From: Saliniramus fredricksonii
GTDB lineage: Bacteria; Pseudomonadota; Alphaproteobacteria; Rhizobiales; Beijerinckiaceae
Assembly (NCBI RefSeq): GCF_900094735.1
Contig: NZ_FMBM01000002.1
Span: forward strand, 1-64,000
Length of the DNA: 64,000 bases
Direction of reading: 5' to 3'
Shown here: piece by piece, positions 17,492-26,664 of the stretch
How the letters are laid out: each line of letters begins with the position of its first letter
Position numbering within the stretch: the first letter of the stretch is position 1
The notes under the pieces: generated by a model
Told to the model about the DNA's origin: nothing
What the model saw: only the letters and a program-made list of their open reading frames with translations
The model's database searches: none
Program-made: the position numbers and the translations under genes

Positions 17492-17544
17492 GTAGATTGT
17501 AGCGCGTCAATCTGGATGAGCCGACGTATTGCCTCACCCGGGTA

Positions 17545-19253
17545 TGTTCCCGAGAGTTGGTTGTCGTTGCGTCACGATACTGTTCCTGGGCTCGATCTGC
17601 CCGATCAGTCGATGCTCTCGGTGAGGATGGGGTGGCCGCTGACGCGCGGAGCTTCCCCATTGCGCAGCGCGTCAGCGGCCGCCCCATCCGCGCTCATCGT
17701 TTCGGAGCTGCCGAATACAAGCGCCCAGGCCATTTCGGCACGCCATCCTTTGATGCGTCTTTGTACTGTACGCAATAATGCATCAGGATATCTTCCTGGA
17801 AAGGCAGACTGTATGCGCTCGAGCAATTCACGCCCGGTCTGTGCGGGGTTTTCTTCGAAGAAAGCACGCAGTTCGTTCGTGACCGCAGCGAGCGGGTCAG
17901 GACGTCGTCGCCCGCGAGGCGCTAGCGGTCTGCGCCTCGCCGTCGGTCGAACCTCACCCTCTTTCCAGGCATTGCGTAGCCCTGACAGGAACCGTTCGAC
18001 ATCCTTCATTGGGTCGGATTGATCCGAAGTGGGATGCATATCGACCAGTTCGGTCAGCCTTTTCTGAGAGCTGCGTATCTCGGCGAGCAATGCGACGGGG
18101 TCCAATCCCTCGAAAGTGCGGGTTAGCTCCTCCTTGACGGTGCCGGGGATCTCGGGATGCGCCAGCACACGCTGATACGGCGTCAATGGCGGATGATAGC
18201 GCTTGGTGACTTGCGCGGCCTCGCGACGCTTCTCCAGCAACTTGAAGGAGGGCTGGAAGAAGTTCACGAAAAGACGCATGTTGCGATAAAAGCAACCGAG
18301 CTCAGTCGCCGCAGCGATCCCGGCATAGCGCTGGTACCCGACCATCCGGCGCACGATGGCACCATTCTTTTGTTCGACATGAGCCTGGTCATTCTTCCGG
18401 TACGGCCGACATCGGGTGAAAGTCACCTTCTCCCGAAGGCACCAGGCCTTGATCGTCTCGTTCATGAAGACGGTATCGTTGTCCGTATCGAATCCACGAA
18501 GGGGAAAGGGAAGCAACTTCTGCAGCTCGCTCAGGACCGAACCGAGCAAGTGCCGTTCGCGAAACAGCAACGGCGCACATTCGGTCCAACCGGTGGCGAT
18601 ATCGGTCAGCATGAGGGTCTGCACGAAATTACCGCTGGCCGAGGGACCGCTGTGCGCCACGAGGTCTGCTTCCGTGAAGCCCGGTTCCGGGTTGTTCCAA
18701 TCGGAATGCGTGCGAATCGGAACACTTTTACGCACAGCCGAGGGAGGTCCATTGCGCCGCCGGCGCCCTCCGGATGCAACAGTGCGAATTGGTGCGAGGA
18801 GGCGATCGATTGTCGATGCATTGATTGCCATCAGACGACGCCGGACCTCATCGTCGAGCGCAAGGTGGCCATGACGTTCCATCGCCGGAACCAGCAAGGG
18901 GATAAGAGGCTTCAGGCGTTTGCCGCAGATCCGATCCGACGCCTCCCACAATACGATGAGTGCTTCGCGGGTGGCCTCGTCATAGATGCGCCGTCCAGGG
19001 CGCGGTTTGGAGCGATCAGCGCGGTATCCGCAACGCAGCAAACACTCCGCATATTTGCGATGATACCCGGAGATCTCGACAAACTCCGACAGAATTACCC
19101 CCTTCTCGGCACGGCCAGAAGACCGTTAGCGGGTTGCCAAAGCTCGCAGAAGTTCATCTCTTGTGGCCATGCTGATCCGCCTCATGCTCGCCCCCGAATG
19201 CCAATCACTTCGGGAACATTCTTAATGACGCAACAAGCAATCCTTTAGGAACA
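17545..19253 (-). mobile_element. rve-type insertion sequence (ISNCY-like) truncating istA
   Basis: 1709 bp. The ends are imperfect inverted repeats starting TGTTCC, each with an internal TTGCGTCA block and a second TGTTCC about 35 bp in (17545 onward, and reverse complement from 19253). This is a typical layout of repeated transposase-binding sites. A single transposase gene fills it. No target duplication is visible, so one side may have been rearranged. Confidence 0.7.
17605..19170 (-). pseudogene. rve (DDE integrase core) transposase with a nonsense codon near its start
   Basis: From ATG 19170 the frame reads MATRDELLRALATR, then TAA (19126-19128, codon 15), then continues in the same frame RSSGRAEKGVILSEFVEIS to 17605. 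A single base change thus breaks an otherwise complete gene of about 521 codons. The core shows LMLTDIATGWTECAPLLFRE (Asp), RGFDTDNDTVFMNET (Asp) and YRKNDQAHVEQKNGAIV (Glu). The tail FFQPSFKLLEKRREAAQVTK is typical of the transposases annotated as ISNCY or integrase-core. A downstream TTG might allow re-initiation. Confidence 0.8.
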
Positions 19254-19383
19254 ATTCAGGCGAAGCAATGCGGAGTCTCACTTTGATCGTCCCGCGAAGC
19301 CGACCGTCCGCTACAGCGCAATCAAAAGCGCGCGAACGGACGGCTCCGCTCACGACGAGCTACACCATGACGGGTGTGGCCAA

Positions 19384-19626
19384 TCAGCTTCGGCTCGCCA
19401 GAATCGCGACCGCACCGACGAATAAGCCGTAGATTACCAGGATTCCAGACAACGAGAGAAGTCCGATATCGCCATAGCCGGCAATGTGGAGTGCTCCAAT
19501 GCCGAAGCCACCTGTAATGCCGCCGAGTGCGCCCGGCACCCAAGATGCTGCAAGGTGTCGCCCAGCTACTGCGGCAGACACAAGACCGGCAATTGCCAGT
19601 AAGCTTCCCAATACGATCTCGCTCAT
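19384..19626 (-). CDS. Small membrane protein, unknown function
   Basis: 80 residues from ATG 19626 (MSEIVLGSLLAIAGLVSAAV) with a GGAGG site just upstream. Hydropathy suggests two or three membrane segments rich in Gly, Ala and Leu (LGGITGGFGIGALHIAGYGD, then ILVIYGLFVGAVAILA). I recognise no family. It stands alone between an insertion sequence and a truncated ligase gene. The good start context and clean membrane pattern argue that it is real. Confidence 0.55.
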   Translation of the reverse strand: MSEIVLGSLLAIAGLVSAAVAGRHLAASWVPGALGGITGGFGIGALHIAGYGDIGLLSLSGILVIYGLFVGAVAILASRS

Positions 19627-19829
19627 GTCAGCCTCCATTCTGTCGAATCGATATCGACGAAGTTCAGCAGGTGCACATGAATCTTGTTGAACCTCGCCGC
19701 ACCCTGAGATTGCTATCAGAATCGGTTGCGGCATGTTTCATATCTCGGATTCCCACACCGCATTAGCTATACGGCCACAAACCCCGACTCGAAGAGAGGT
19801 TCCTGGGAAGTCAGAAAAGCTATATTTTT

Positions 19830-20708
19830 TCAATCTGTTAATTGGGAAACCGAGAGCGGCTTCACTTGCCCTCCAAGATCGGCACCTGATACAATCTCGA
19901 TTGTAAGTTTTCGGGCGCGGACATGGTCTCGCAAGCGTGGAGCGCGTTCGAAAAGCCTCTCCTGCAAGGCATCAGCATCGATCTCACCCTCGACGCTGAC
20001 GTGGAGGATCTGATGGCCCTCGCCCTTGTGCATCGAGACGGCCACGCGGCGCCGCTGCCCTCCAGCCACGTCTCTGACCGTGACAGCGATCACCTCAGCC
20101 GAAATCTTGCTGCCGGCAACAACGAGAACGTCATCGGTCCGACCAAGGATCTCAACTGCACGCAGAGCATAGGGAGCGCCATGATCGGCCCAACGCGCAC
20201 GGTCCCCGGACTGGTCGCGCAGAAGCGGCATTGCCCGTCGCGACATTGTGCTGAAGACGAGCTCTCCCTCATCTTCCGGTTCACCTGTTTCGGGATCGAC
20301 GATCTCGACAACGAGATCCACCTCGTCAAATATGATCGACCGCTCATTCTTCCAGCTGAATGCGAGGCCGACACCGAGTTCCGTGGTGCCGTAGGAGGTA
20401 TGAACATCTGCCGTCGGGAAGGCCGCGCGAACAGCTTCGAGGTCCTTCGCATCAAGGCGCTCACTGCCGAGAATGATCCGCGTGAGAGGGGGCTTTTCCT
20501 CCGTGCCGAAAGCATCAATCAGCCTGAGCATGAACGACGGCGAAGACATCAACATGTTGCAGCGGTCGCGACACATTGTTTCCGCGACCAGAGACGGATC
20601 TTCGTCTCCCAGTGTCAGCGCGAGTCCGCCAGCTTTCTCGATGATCCGGGCGGATTGATCCTGTTGATCACTGCCGCTATCGCACCATTCACGGAAATCG
20701 CGTTGCAC
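19830..20708 (-). pseudogene. Adenylate-forming ligase (phenylacetate-CoA ligase-like), N-terminally truncated
   Basis: About 290 residues with SYGTTELGVGLAFSW (the YGxTE adenylate motif), EDEGELVFSTMSRRAMPLLR and VEILGRTDDVLVVAG, in the order seen in PaaK-type and related AMP-forming ligases. The C-terminal lid domain is present. The N-terminal 130 or so residues, with the glycine/serine-rich ATP loop, are missing or out of frame (a shift near 20690-20710). It would activate an acid as its CoA or carrier thioester. It is possibly a relic of the same biosynthetic capacity as the operon at 1-3.8 kb, now separated by the IS stack. Confidence 0.6.
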
Positions 20709-20817
20709 TTATGATGCATGCGGGAAAATCGTCGGGTGGAAATCATCAGCGGCATCCTGATCATGTCGCTTCTTTCGAGCAGCGCTGAGGAGCCACAGGC
20801 TGGCTCTGTCGTAACCA

Positions 20818-20845
20818 AAAAAAACGGCTCCCGAAGGAGCCGTTG
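20818..20845 (-). terminator. Intrinsic terminator (minus strand)
   Basis: A 9-bp stem (AACGGCTCC, loop CGAA, GGAGCCGTT at 20824-20845) with a run of eight A on its left gives, on the minus strand, a GC hairpin followed by eight T. No intact minus-strand gene lies immediately upstream, so it may be left over from a lost gene. Confidence 0.65.
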
Positions 20846-21420
20846 AAAAAGTTGGGAGGAAACCATGAGCCGACAGAGACGGCTCGAGGACCGTGCATGC
20901 GCGAGGGGATCACGCATACGCTGCCACTTGCCTGCCCGGAAACCGATGAAGATGATGCAATATCGCGTATCCGAAACCCGCATGTGACGATAAAAAATTG
21001 CTATATTTCGTTGCTTTTGTCAACAAGAAAAAGATATTTTTTACAAGAAAGATATTCTTGATATGCATTCAATCATAAATCATTGAAATTTTTTGTTTTT
21101 CTAGCGTAGCGCCTTTTTTCAATGCGCCTTTAGAGCGATGAAATAGAAATCAGAATGCTTTGGATGCATTGAAACAGTGCTGCACCACGCGAAAAACGCA
21201 AGCTATATATAATAAAAACGAATACATGCTGCGCCTGCTCCGGCCCACTGCGACGCGGAGGAGGGCGCGCGCAAATTCAAGGCGCTACACTATCCAATTT
21301 CGTTCAATAACGATTCATCGACAATTTGTCAATAAAATATCGACCCGTTATGACTGTCAGGGCGGTCTTGAGCCATGAAGGGCCCAATCCCTGTTTCCGC
21401 CCTTTGGCGGTCGGCTCACA
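20846..21420. other. AT-rich intergenic stretch without a recognisable gene
   Basis: 575 bp, markedly richer in A and T than either side, especially 20990-21350. GGGAGG at 20855-20860 precedes ATG 20866, which opens a 40-codon Arg-rich frame that I do not trust as a gene. No tRNA or repeat was recognised. It looks like foreign or degraded DNA. Confidence 0.5.
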
Positions 21421-22278
21421 TCAGGCAGATCCCTGGCGCCCACGCTGATGCAGCGGTAACGGATTCCAGCGGGTGAGGACCACGAATCCGTCGCGCGTCG
21501 TCACGGTGAGGTGGCCGCCATGGTCGTGCACCACGAGGCCCGGCGGCAATGTGTGTGCCTCCTGCCAGCCGCAGGCGGCCGCAACGTGATAATCGTGGCC
21601 GTCGAGGCGCGCGATGGTCTCGACCCGCCCGAAGGCGCGCACGGTGGCGAGCACGGCCCGCGTCCCCGCCTCAAAACGCAGGCGTCGATCCGCATCGCTC
21701 GGGCGCTGCCAGTAGCTCCCCGGCCCCTGGGCCTCGGCGGTGTGCCAATGTGCCGGCAAATCCTGCGCGAGCCGCGCCGCGAGCCGGCCTGCGGCGAACT
21801 GGCAGCGGATCATCACGCTGTCGAGGGTATCGCTGTCGGCGACGGGGAAGCGTTCGCGTCCGAGGATGTCGCCGGCATCGAAATCATGGGCGAGTTTGTG
21901 CGCGCTCACGCCCCATTCGCGGCGCCCCTCCAGAAGCGCGCGAATCACCGGAAAGGGGCCGCGCGCCTCGGGCAGGAGCGAGGGGTGGATGTTGAAGGCG
22001 TAGGGGACCACCCCTTCCCAGCCGGTGACCCGCCATTTGTAGCCGGCGACCACAAGACACGCCACGCCGTCATCGGCGAGAGCGGCGATTTCCGCCGGCG
22101 TGATCCGCGTATCCTGCACCGGAATGGCGCATTGCCGGGCGATTGTGATCACCCGGTCGTTGAAATCGACGAGCCCGTCGCAGGGGCGGGTGAACAGCTT
22201 GTGCGGCGTCCAGCCGCATTGCAGCAGGGCCTCGAAGGCCGGTGCCAGCATGTCGATCCCGGCAAAGGCGAAGCGCAT
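21421..22278 (-). CDS. Formyltransferase-like protein (Fmt/PurN fold)
   Basis: 285 residues. The N-terminal domain shows FNIHPSLLPEARGPFPVIRA and AHKLAHDFDAGDILGRERFP, the Asn-His...Asp catalytic arrangement of 10-formyltetrahydrofolate-dependent formyltransferases. A short C-terminal domain follows, like that of methionyl-tRNA formyltransferase but divergent. The low similarity around the folate site and the absence of a def neighbour argue against the housekeeping fmt. It may formylate an amino sugar or another amine. It is divergent from the photolyase gene, sharing about 120 bp of promoter region. Confidence 0.7.
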   Translation of the reverse strand: MRFAFAGIDMLAPAFEALLQCGWTPHKLFTRPCDGLVDFNDRVITIARQCAIPVQDTRITPAEIAALADDGVACLVVAGYKWRVTGWEGVVPYAFNIHPSLLPEARGPFPVIRALLEGRREWGVSAHKLAHDFDAGDILGRERFPVADSDTLDSVMIRCQFAAGRLAARLAQDLPAHWHTAEAQGPGSYWQRPSDADRRLRFEAGTRAVLATVRAFGRVETIARLDGHDYHVAAACGWQEAHTLPPGLVVHDHGGHLTVTTRDGFVVLTRWNPLPLHQRGRQGSA

Positions 22279-22400
22279 GGGGCAATCCCTTCATTCGGAT
22301 GGTGCGCCGAGCATGCTGGAAACATGGTCCGTGCGCCATATCTGTTGCGCGATCATGCCGGATGGCGGCACAACAGAAGGTTACCCGTGGGAGGGGTGCC

Positions 22401-23999
22401 ATGGCGAAACGCGAAAAGGCTGCTTCTCATGAGCAGGGCAGCACGAGCGCGCAGGAGTGCTGCCTGCGCCTCGTCCTGGGCGACCAGCTCACCCCCGATA
22501 TCGCCGCGCTCAAGGATATCGATCGCGAACGGGATGTTGTGCTGATGGTCGAAGTGCATGACGAGACCGTCTATGTACCCCACCACAAGCAGAAGATCGC
22601 CTTCCTCCTCTCGGCCATGCGCCACTTCGCGCAGGAACTGCGCAACGACGGGATCACGGTGGATTACGTGGGCCTCGAAGACGAGGCGAATACCGGCTCC
22701 TTCACCGGTGAAGTCATGCGCGCCGTCGCGCGCCACCGGCCCGATCGCCTCGTCGTGACCGAGCCGGGCGAATGGCGCGTCTGGCAGATGATGCAGGATT
22801 GGCGCGAGGAATCCGCCGTCCCCGTCGCGATCCGCGAGGATGACCGGTTCATCTGTTCGCGCGCGGAATTCGCCGCCTGGGCGGAGGGCCGCAAGAGTTA
22901 TCGCATGGAATTCTTCTATCGCGAGATGCGCCGCAAGACCGGTTTCCTGATGACGGACGATGGCGAACCCGAGGGTGGCGCCTGGAATTTCGATGCCGAG
23001 AATCGCAAGAAGCTGCCGACAAAGATCAGCATTCCCAAAGCTACCGCCTTTCGCCCCGACGCGATCACGCGGGACGTGCTCGACCTCGTCGCGCGCCGCT
23101 TCGACAACCATTTTGGCGATCTCGAAGGCTTCCGCTGGGCGGTGACCCGCAAGGATGCGCGCACGGCGCTGACGCGCTTCGTCAACGAGCGGCTCGAGAA
23201 TTACGGCGATTACCAGGACGCGATGAAGCGCGACGAGCCCTTCCTCTTCCACGCGGTGATCGCGCCTTATCTCAATGCCGGCCTGCTCACCGCGCGGGAG
23301 GTCTGTGTCGCCGTCGAGGAGGCCTATCGCACGGGCCGGGCACCGCTGAACGCGGTGGAAGGGTTCATCCGGCAGGTGATCGGCTGGCGCGAATACGTGC
23401 GCGGCATCTACTGGCTGAAGATGCCCGATTATGCCGGGACCAACGCGCTTGAAGCAAAGCGCAAGCTGCCGGATTTCTACTGGAGCGCGGATACGCCGAT
23501 GGCCTGCCTGCGTGCCTGCGTCGAGGAGACGCGGGCCAACGCCTATGCGCATCACATTCAACGATTGATGGTGCTCGGCAATTTCGCCCTGCTCGTCGGC
23601 ATCACCCCGCGCGAGGTGCAGGAATGGTATCTGCTGGTCTATGCCGATGCCTATGAATGGGTCGAGCTGCCCAATGTGCACGGCATGGTGCTCTTCGCCG
23701 ATGGCGGGCTGCTGGCCTCCAAGCCCTATGCCGCATCGGGCGCCTATATCGACCGCATGTCGGATTACTGCAAGGGCTGTGCCTACGATGTGCGCGCGAA
23801 GACCGGCGAGAAGGCCTGCCCGTTCAACTATCTCTACTGGAACTTCCTGATCGAGAACGAAGACCGCCTCTCCAGCAACCCCCGCATGGGCATGCCCTAC
23901 CGCAACCTCGCCCGCATGAGCGAAGCGCGCCGCAAGGCGATCGTCGGCGATGCCAGACGGTTTCTGGCGGCGGTCGGAGCGGTTGAGCAGAAGGGGTGA
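22401..23999 (+). CDS. Iron-sulfur bacterial cryptochrome/photolyase (PhrB/CryB type)
   Basis: 532 residues from ATG 22401, behind GGGAGGGG. The N-terminal Rossmann domain starts CLRLVLGDQLTPDIAALKD, typical of deoxyribodipyrimidine photolyase-related proteins. The helical FAD domain includes IGWREYVRGIYWLKMPDYAG and ANAYAHHIQRLMVLGNFALL. The [4Fe-4S] ligands are visible as a cysteine in PMACLRAC and in DYCKGCAYDVRAKTGEKACP. Characterised relatives repair (6-4) photoproducts or act as light sensors, with FAD plus a lumazine antenna. The gene is complete and typical of the alphaproteobacterial family. Confidence 0.9.
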   Translation: MAKREKAASHEQGSTSAQECCLRLVLGDQLTPDIAALKDIDRERDVVLMVEVHDETVYVPHHKQKIAFLLSAMRHFAQELRNDGITVDYVGLEDEANTGSFTGEVMRAVARHRPDRLVVTEPGEWRVWQMMQDWREESAVPVAIREDDRFICSRAEFAAWAEGRKSYRMEFFYREMRRKTGFLMTDDGEPEGGAWNFDAENRKKLPTKISIPKATAFRPDAITRDVLDLVARRFDNHFGDLEGFRWAVTRKDARTALTRFVNERLENYGDYQDAMKRDEPFLFHAVIAPYLNAGLLTAREVCVAVEEAYRTGRAPLNAVEGFIRQVIGWREYVRGIYWLKMPDYAGTNALEAKRKLPDFYWSADTPMACLRACVEETRANAYAHHIQRLMVLGNFALLVGITPREVQEWYLLVYADAYEWVELPNVHGMVLFADGGLLASKPYAASGAYIDRMSDYCKGCAYDVRAKTGEKACPFNYLYWNFLIENEDRLSSNPRMGMPYRNLARMSEARRKAIVGDARRFLAAVGAVEQKG

Positions 24000-24117
24000 G
24001 CGCTTCGCAGGCCAGCTTTCAGACAAAAGATTCGGCACGTACGGTTCAGTATCGCATTCGAGCGCGATCCGACCTGACAGAGGCAGATCGGGCGCTTGAA
24101 TGCGCCATTTCGGCGCA

Positions 24118-24993
24118 TCATCCCAATGCGGCGTTCTCGATCAGCCAGTTGCGAAACGCTGGAACACTTCCGGATTGCGTATCGCTTTCGCGCATGTACA
24201 GCCAGGTCGTGCGCTCGACTGCGAGAAAACCGAGGGGCGCGATAAGCCTGCCCCTCTCCAATTCTGAACGTACAACAAAGTCGGGTGTCATTGCGAAACC
24301 AAGCCCGCTGCAGGCCGCCTCGATCGACAAGGAAAGCGTCTCGAAGATGAGCATCTTTCGCTTGCGCAAGCCTATGCCCGCCTCATCAGCCCATTCCTCC
24401 CAGGCATCCAGACGTGATGAGGCGTGGAGCAATGGCATGTCGGTGATATCGTGAGGCTGTCGCGGAATCGGACACCGATCCGGTGCGCACACTGGGCCAA
24501 TCCGTGCATTCCCAAGGCGGGTCGCATGTATCCCCGTTAGCGGCGAAACCGGGTCGCTGGTGATCAGCACATCAATGTACCGCGATGTCAGAGCGGAGAT
24601 GTCGCTGCGCGTCTGAAACCGAAGCGATACATCGGGCTTTGCTTCCAAAAATTTATCAATCCGTGGTAAAAGCCAATAAGAAAGCAGGGTTGTGGAACAG
24701 CCGATCGAGAGTACAGGCTCGTGGGTGCTGGTTCGAATCTGGTGGACTTCCTGCTCCAGCATTGAAAAGCTCTGGCTGCAGACCTGATAGAGCCGTTGGC
24801 CATCGGCGTTCAGAACAACGCCGTTGCCACGCCTGTCGAAGACTTTCTTTCCAAGCCAATCTTCAAGTGCGCGAATCTGATGACTGATCGCACCATGCGT
24901 CATGCCCAAAGCTGCAGCCGCAGCAGAAAAACTGGGATACCGCGCAGCCGCTTCGAAAGTTTGCAGTGCACGTAAAATCGGAAGCTGTCGCAT
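24118..24993 (-). CDS. LysR-type transcriptional regulator
   Basis: 291 residues. The N-terminal winged helix-turn-helix spans residues 1-60 (ALGMTHGAISHQIRALED), followed by a LysR substrate-binding domain with SIGCSTTLLSYWLLPRIDKF. The start MRQLPILRALQTFEAAARYP is of the GcvA-like type. It is divergent from the LOG-led operon across a 216-bp spacer, the classical arrangement for a LysR activator of the facing operon. The ligand is probably a product or substrate of that pathway. Confidence 0.88.
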   Translation of the reverse strand: MRQLPILRALQTFEAAARYPSFSAAAAALGMTHGAISHQIRALEDWLGKKVFDRRGNGVVLNADGQRLYQVCSQSFSMLEQEVHQIRTSTHEPVLSIGCSTTLLSYWLLPRIDKFLEAKPDVSLRFQTRSDISALTSRYIDVLITSDPVSPLTGIHATRLGNARIGPVCAPDRCPIPRQPHDITDMPLLHASSRLDAWEEWADEAGIGLRKRKMLIFETLSLSIEAACSGLGFAMTPDFVVRSELERGRLIAPLGFLAVERTTWLYMRESDTQSGSVPAFRNWLIENAALG

Positions 24994-25157
24994 CCTTAAC
25001 CGCCTCTCTCAAATCATCATGCCGGCCGGTTGAAACCGGCTGACGGGTAAGATGACGCGCCGGAATAGTGAATCAGAGAGCTCGCCCCGATCCAGTGAGG
25101 TCGCGGATTGCTCCTGAGCCGCGAAATTTATTGGCAGGAAGTGTGACGTAAATTGAT

Positions 25158-25187
25158 TTGCACCACAAGTTGCATATTCGCTATAAA
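25158..25187 (+). promoter_or_regulatory. Candidate promoter of the LOG-led operon
   Basis: TTGCAC at 25158-25163 and TATAAA at 25182-25187, with an 18-bp spacer, 22 bp upstream of the start at 25210. The weak -35 fits an activator-dependent promoter such as one driven by the divergent LysR protein. Confidence 0.4.
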
Positions 25188-25209
25188 GCTGATGTTTAGA
25201 GGTGGATGA

Positions 25210-25833
25210 ATGAAAACAGCATCAACAATGTTTGCAGATGTACTGCTTGAGCTTGAGCGTATCGAAGAGTTGCACGCCTCGCTGCATCCAGCCGTGAGTA
25301 TTTTTGGCAGCGCGCGTACGCCTGCCGATTCGCATGAGTTCCGTAGTGCGCACGGGCTGGGGCAGGCATTGGCACAGAAAGGGTTCACAGTGATCTCGGG
25401 GGGCGGTCCAGGTATCATGCGCGCTGCAGTCGAGGGAGCGCAGAGTGCACGAGGACGCTCAGTCGGTTTCAACATTGCTTTGCCATTCGAAGTTCCCAGC
25501 ATCGACCTGCAGGATATTTCGCTCACATTCGAAAATTTCTTTACGCGAAAGCTCGCATTTGCCCGTTGTTCCGACGCATTTGTGGTTATGCCAGGCGGTA
25601 TGGGAACATTGGATGAGCTATTTGATATATTGACTCTGATTCAGACAAAAAAAATGCCGGATAAGCCTGTTGTATTGTATGGCAAAGATTTCTGGCATGG
25701 AATGATAAATTGGCTCAATGTATCTGTGGCAGGCAATGGCTATATTAAGCCGAATGAGACTGAAAAGATGATGATATTTGATGAAGAATCCGACGTAATA
25801 AATCATTTAATACAGTTATTTAATATTAAATAA
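25210..25833 (+). CDS. LOG-family nucleoside 5'-monophosphate phosphoribohydrolase
   Basis: 207 residues. The family's hallmarks are present: a Rossmann SGGGPGIM (63-70), FTRK (111-114) and PGGMGTLDE (128-136). LOG enzymes split the N-glycosidic bond of a nucleoside monophosphate, for example a cytokinin riboside 5'-phosphate or AMP, to give the free base and ribose 5-phosphate. The C-terminal third is AT-rich and Asn/Ile-rich. It is the first gene of an apparent five-gene operon with a PP-loop enzyme, a Nudix hydrolase, a PLP enzyme and an exporter. That setting suggests release of a modified nucleobase rather than routine salvage. Confidence 0.85.
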   Translation: MKTASTMFADVLLELERIEELHASLHPAVSIFGSARTPADSHEFRSAHGLGQALAQKGFTVISGGGPGIMRAAVEGAQSARGRSVGFNIALPFEVPSIDLQDISLTFENFFTRKLAFARCSDAFVVMPGGMGTLDELFDILTLIQTKKMPDKPVVLYGKDFWHGMINWLNVSVAGNGYIKPNETEKMMIFDEESDVINHLIQLFNIK

Positions 25834-25881
25834 TTTATTGCATTGTCACGTAAAATCTCAAGGTTATGGAAGGAAAACATC

Positions 25882-26601
25882 ATGCAGAAAAATCAATCAG
25901 CTGAATTAGTAATGTTCACAGGTGGTAGAGATAGCACGCTTGCTGCTTCTCATCTCATGTTACGAGGGATTCCAGTTCACCTTTGGAGTGGCAATAGCGG
26001 ATGCTCGCTCCATAGGGGCATACTTTCCTACCGTGTCAAAGAACTTCGTGATCGGTTTGGCTCATTGGTTGTTGATCATGTCATTCAGGACATTAGTGGA
26101 AGTTTTCGCTCTATAGCGATCGCTGAAATTGAGAAAGATATTCTTCATCATAAAAAAAATCTTGTGCTGCTTGGTGAAAAAATTGCAATTCACGCACATA
26201 TAATTGATTATTGTCACAGAAATTGTATCAAGAAAGTCAATGATGGAATTGCTTACTATCAAAGAGATTACCCCGAACAGAGAAATGTTGCAAAAGAGTA
26301 CTTTATTGATATGATGAAACACTATGATATCGAATATAATAGTCCTATATACGAATTTGCAAAGTCGTCAGAAGATGTAAAGTATCGGCTTTTGCAGCTC
26401 GGATTGTCGACGAAATCTCTTGAGGGGATATCTATATTTTCTGACAGCTTCTCTGTCCCATCTGATGAAACAATTTATGAATATTTGAAGCAAAAAGAAG
26501 ATATTTTTCATGATATTGTGAAATTTATTTCAGCAGGAATTGGTTTTTCACCAAAAGAAATGGAATCATTGGTGCAAAACTCTCATTTTCATACTGTATA
26601 G
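25882..26601 (+). CDS. QueC-like PP-loop ATP pyrophosphatase-fold protein
   Basis: 239 residues from ATG 25882, with GGAAGGA at 25868-25874. An in-frame start at 25843 lacks a site. The PP-loop [16 protein letters not shown] (FTGGRDS, 12-18) is the AMP/PPi-binding motif of enzymes that adenylate a carboxyl, carbonyl or thio acceptor. The middle ([17 protein letters not shown] and [10 protein letters not shown]) recalls the YPE.R and SPIYE segments of 7-cyano-7-deazaguanine synthase. The C-terminal Cys cluster that binds zinc in QueC is absent. Strongly AT-rich, unlike the host. The substrate is unknown. Confidence 0.65.
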   Translation: MQKNQSAELVMFTGGRDSTLAASHLMLRGIPVHLWSGNSGCSLHRGILSYRVKELRDRFGSLVVDHVIQDISGSFRSIAIAEIEKDILHHKKNLVLLGEKIAIHAHIIDYCHRNCIKKVNDGIAYYQRDYPEQRNVAKEYFIDMMKHYDIEYNSPIYEFAKSSEDVKYRLLQLGLSTKSLEGISIFSDSFSVPSDETIYEYLKQKEDIFHDIVKFISAGIGFSPKEMESLVQNSHFHTV

Positions 26602-26664
26602 AAATCTATATTAGAATATATAAATAAAATACAACAACTCACTTTGAGAGTGAAGAGAGTAAAG

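Larger units (their letters stand above)
12645..17544 (-). mobile_element. IS21-family element, split by two later insertions and truncated at the istA 5' end
   Basis: The istB-side terminus is TGTCAATCGGCATTGG at 12645, followed by a second 24-bp-spaced copy of the ATCGGC...AAAGGG motif, the multiple transposase-binding repeats typical of IS21. istA and istB lie on the minus strand. An IS110-type element interrupts istB (13178-14861) and an IS256 element interrupts istA (15825-17202). The istA 5' part and the other terminus are missing at 17545, where another element starts. Confidence 0.8.

Noticed and set aside
19384-19734. A longer 116-residue version of the small membrane protein
   Set aside because: The upstream 36 residues lack a ribosome-binding site, while ATG 19626 has GGAGG and begins directly with the membrane pattern.
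20866-20988. 40-codon Arg-rich frame with a good GGGAGG site
   Set aside because: No signal peptide, domain or plausible continuation. It lies in degraded AT-rich DNA, so it may be the stub of a lost gene.
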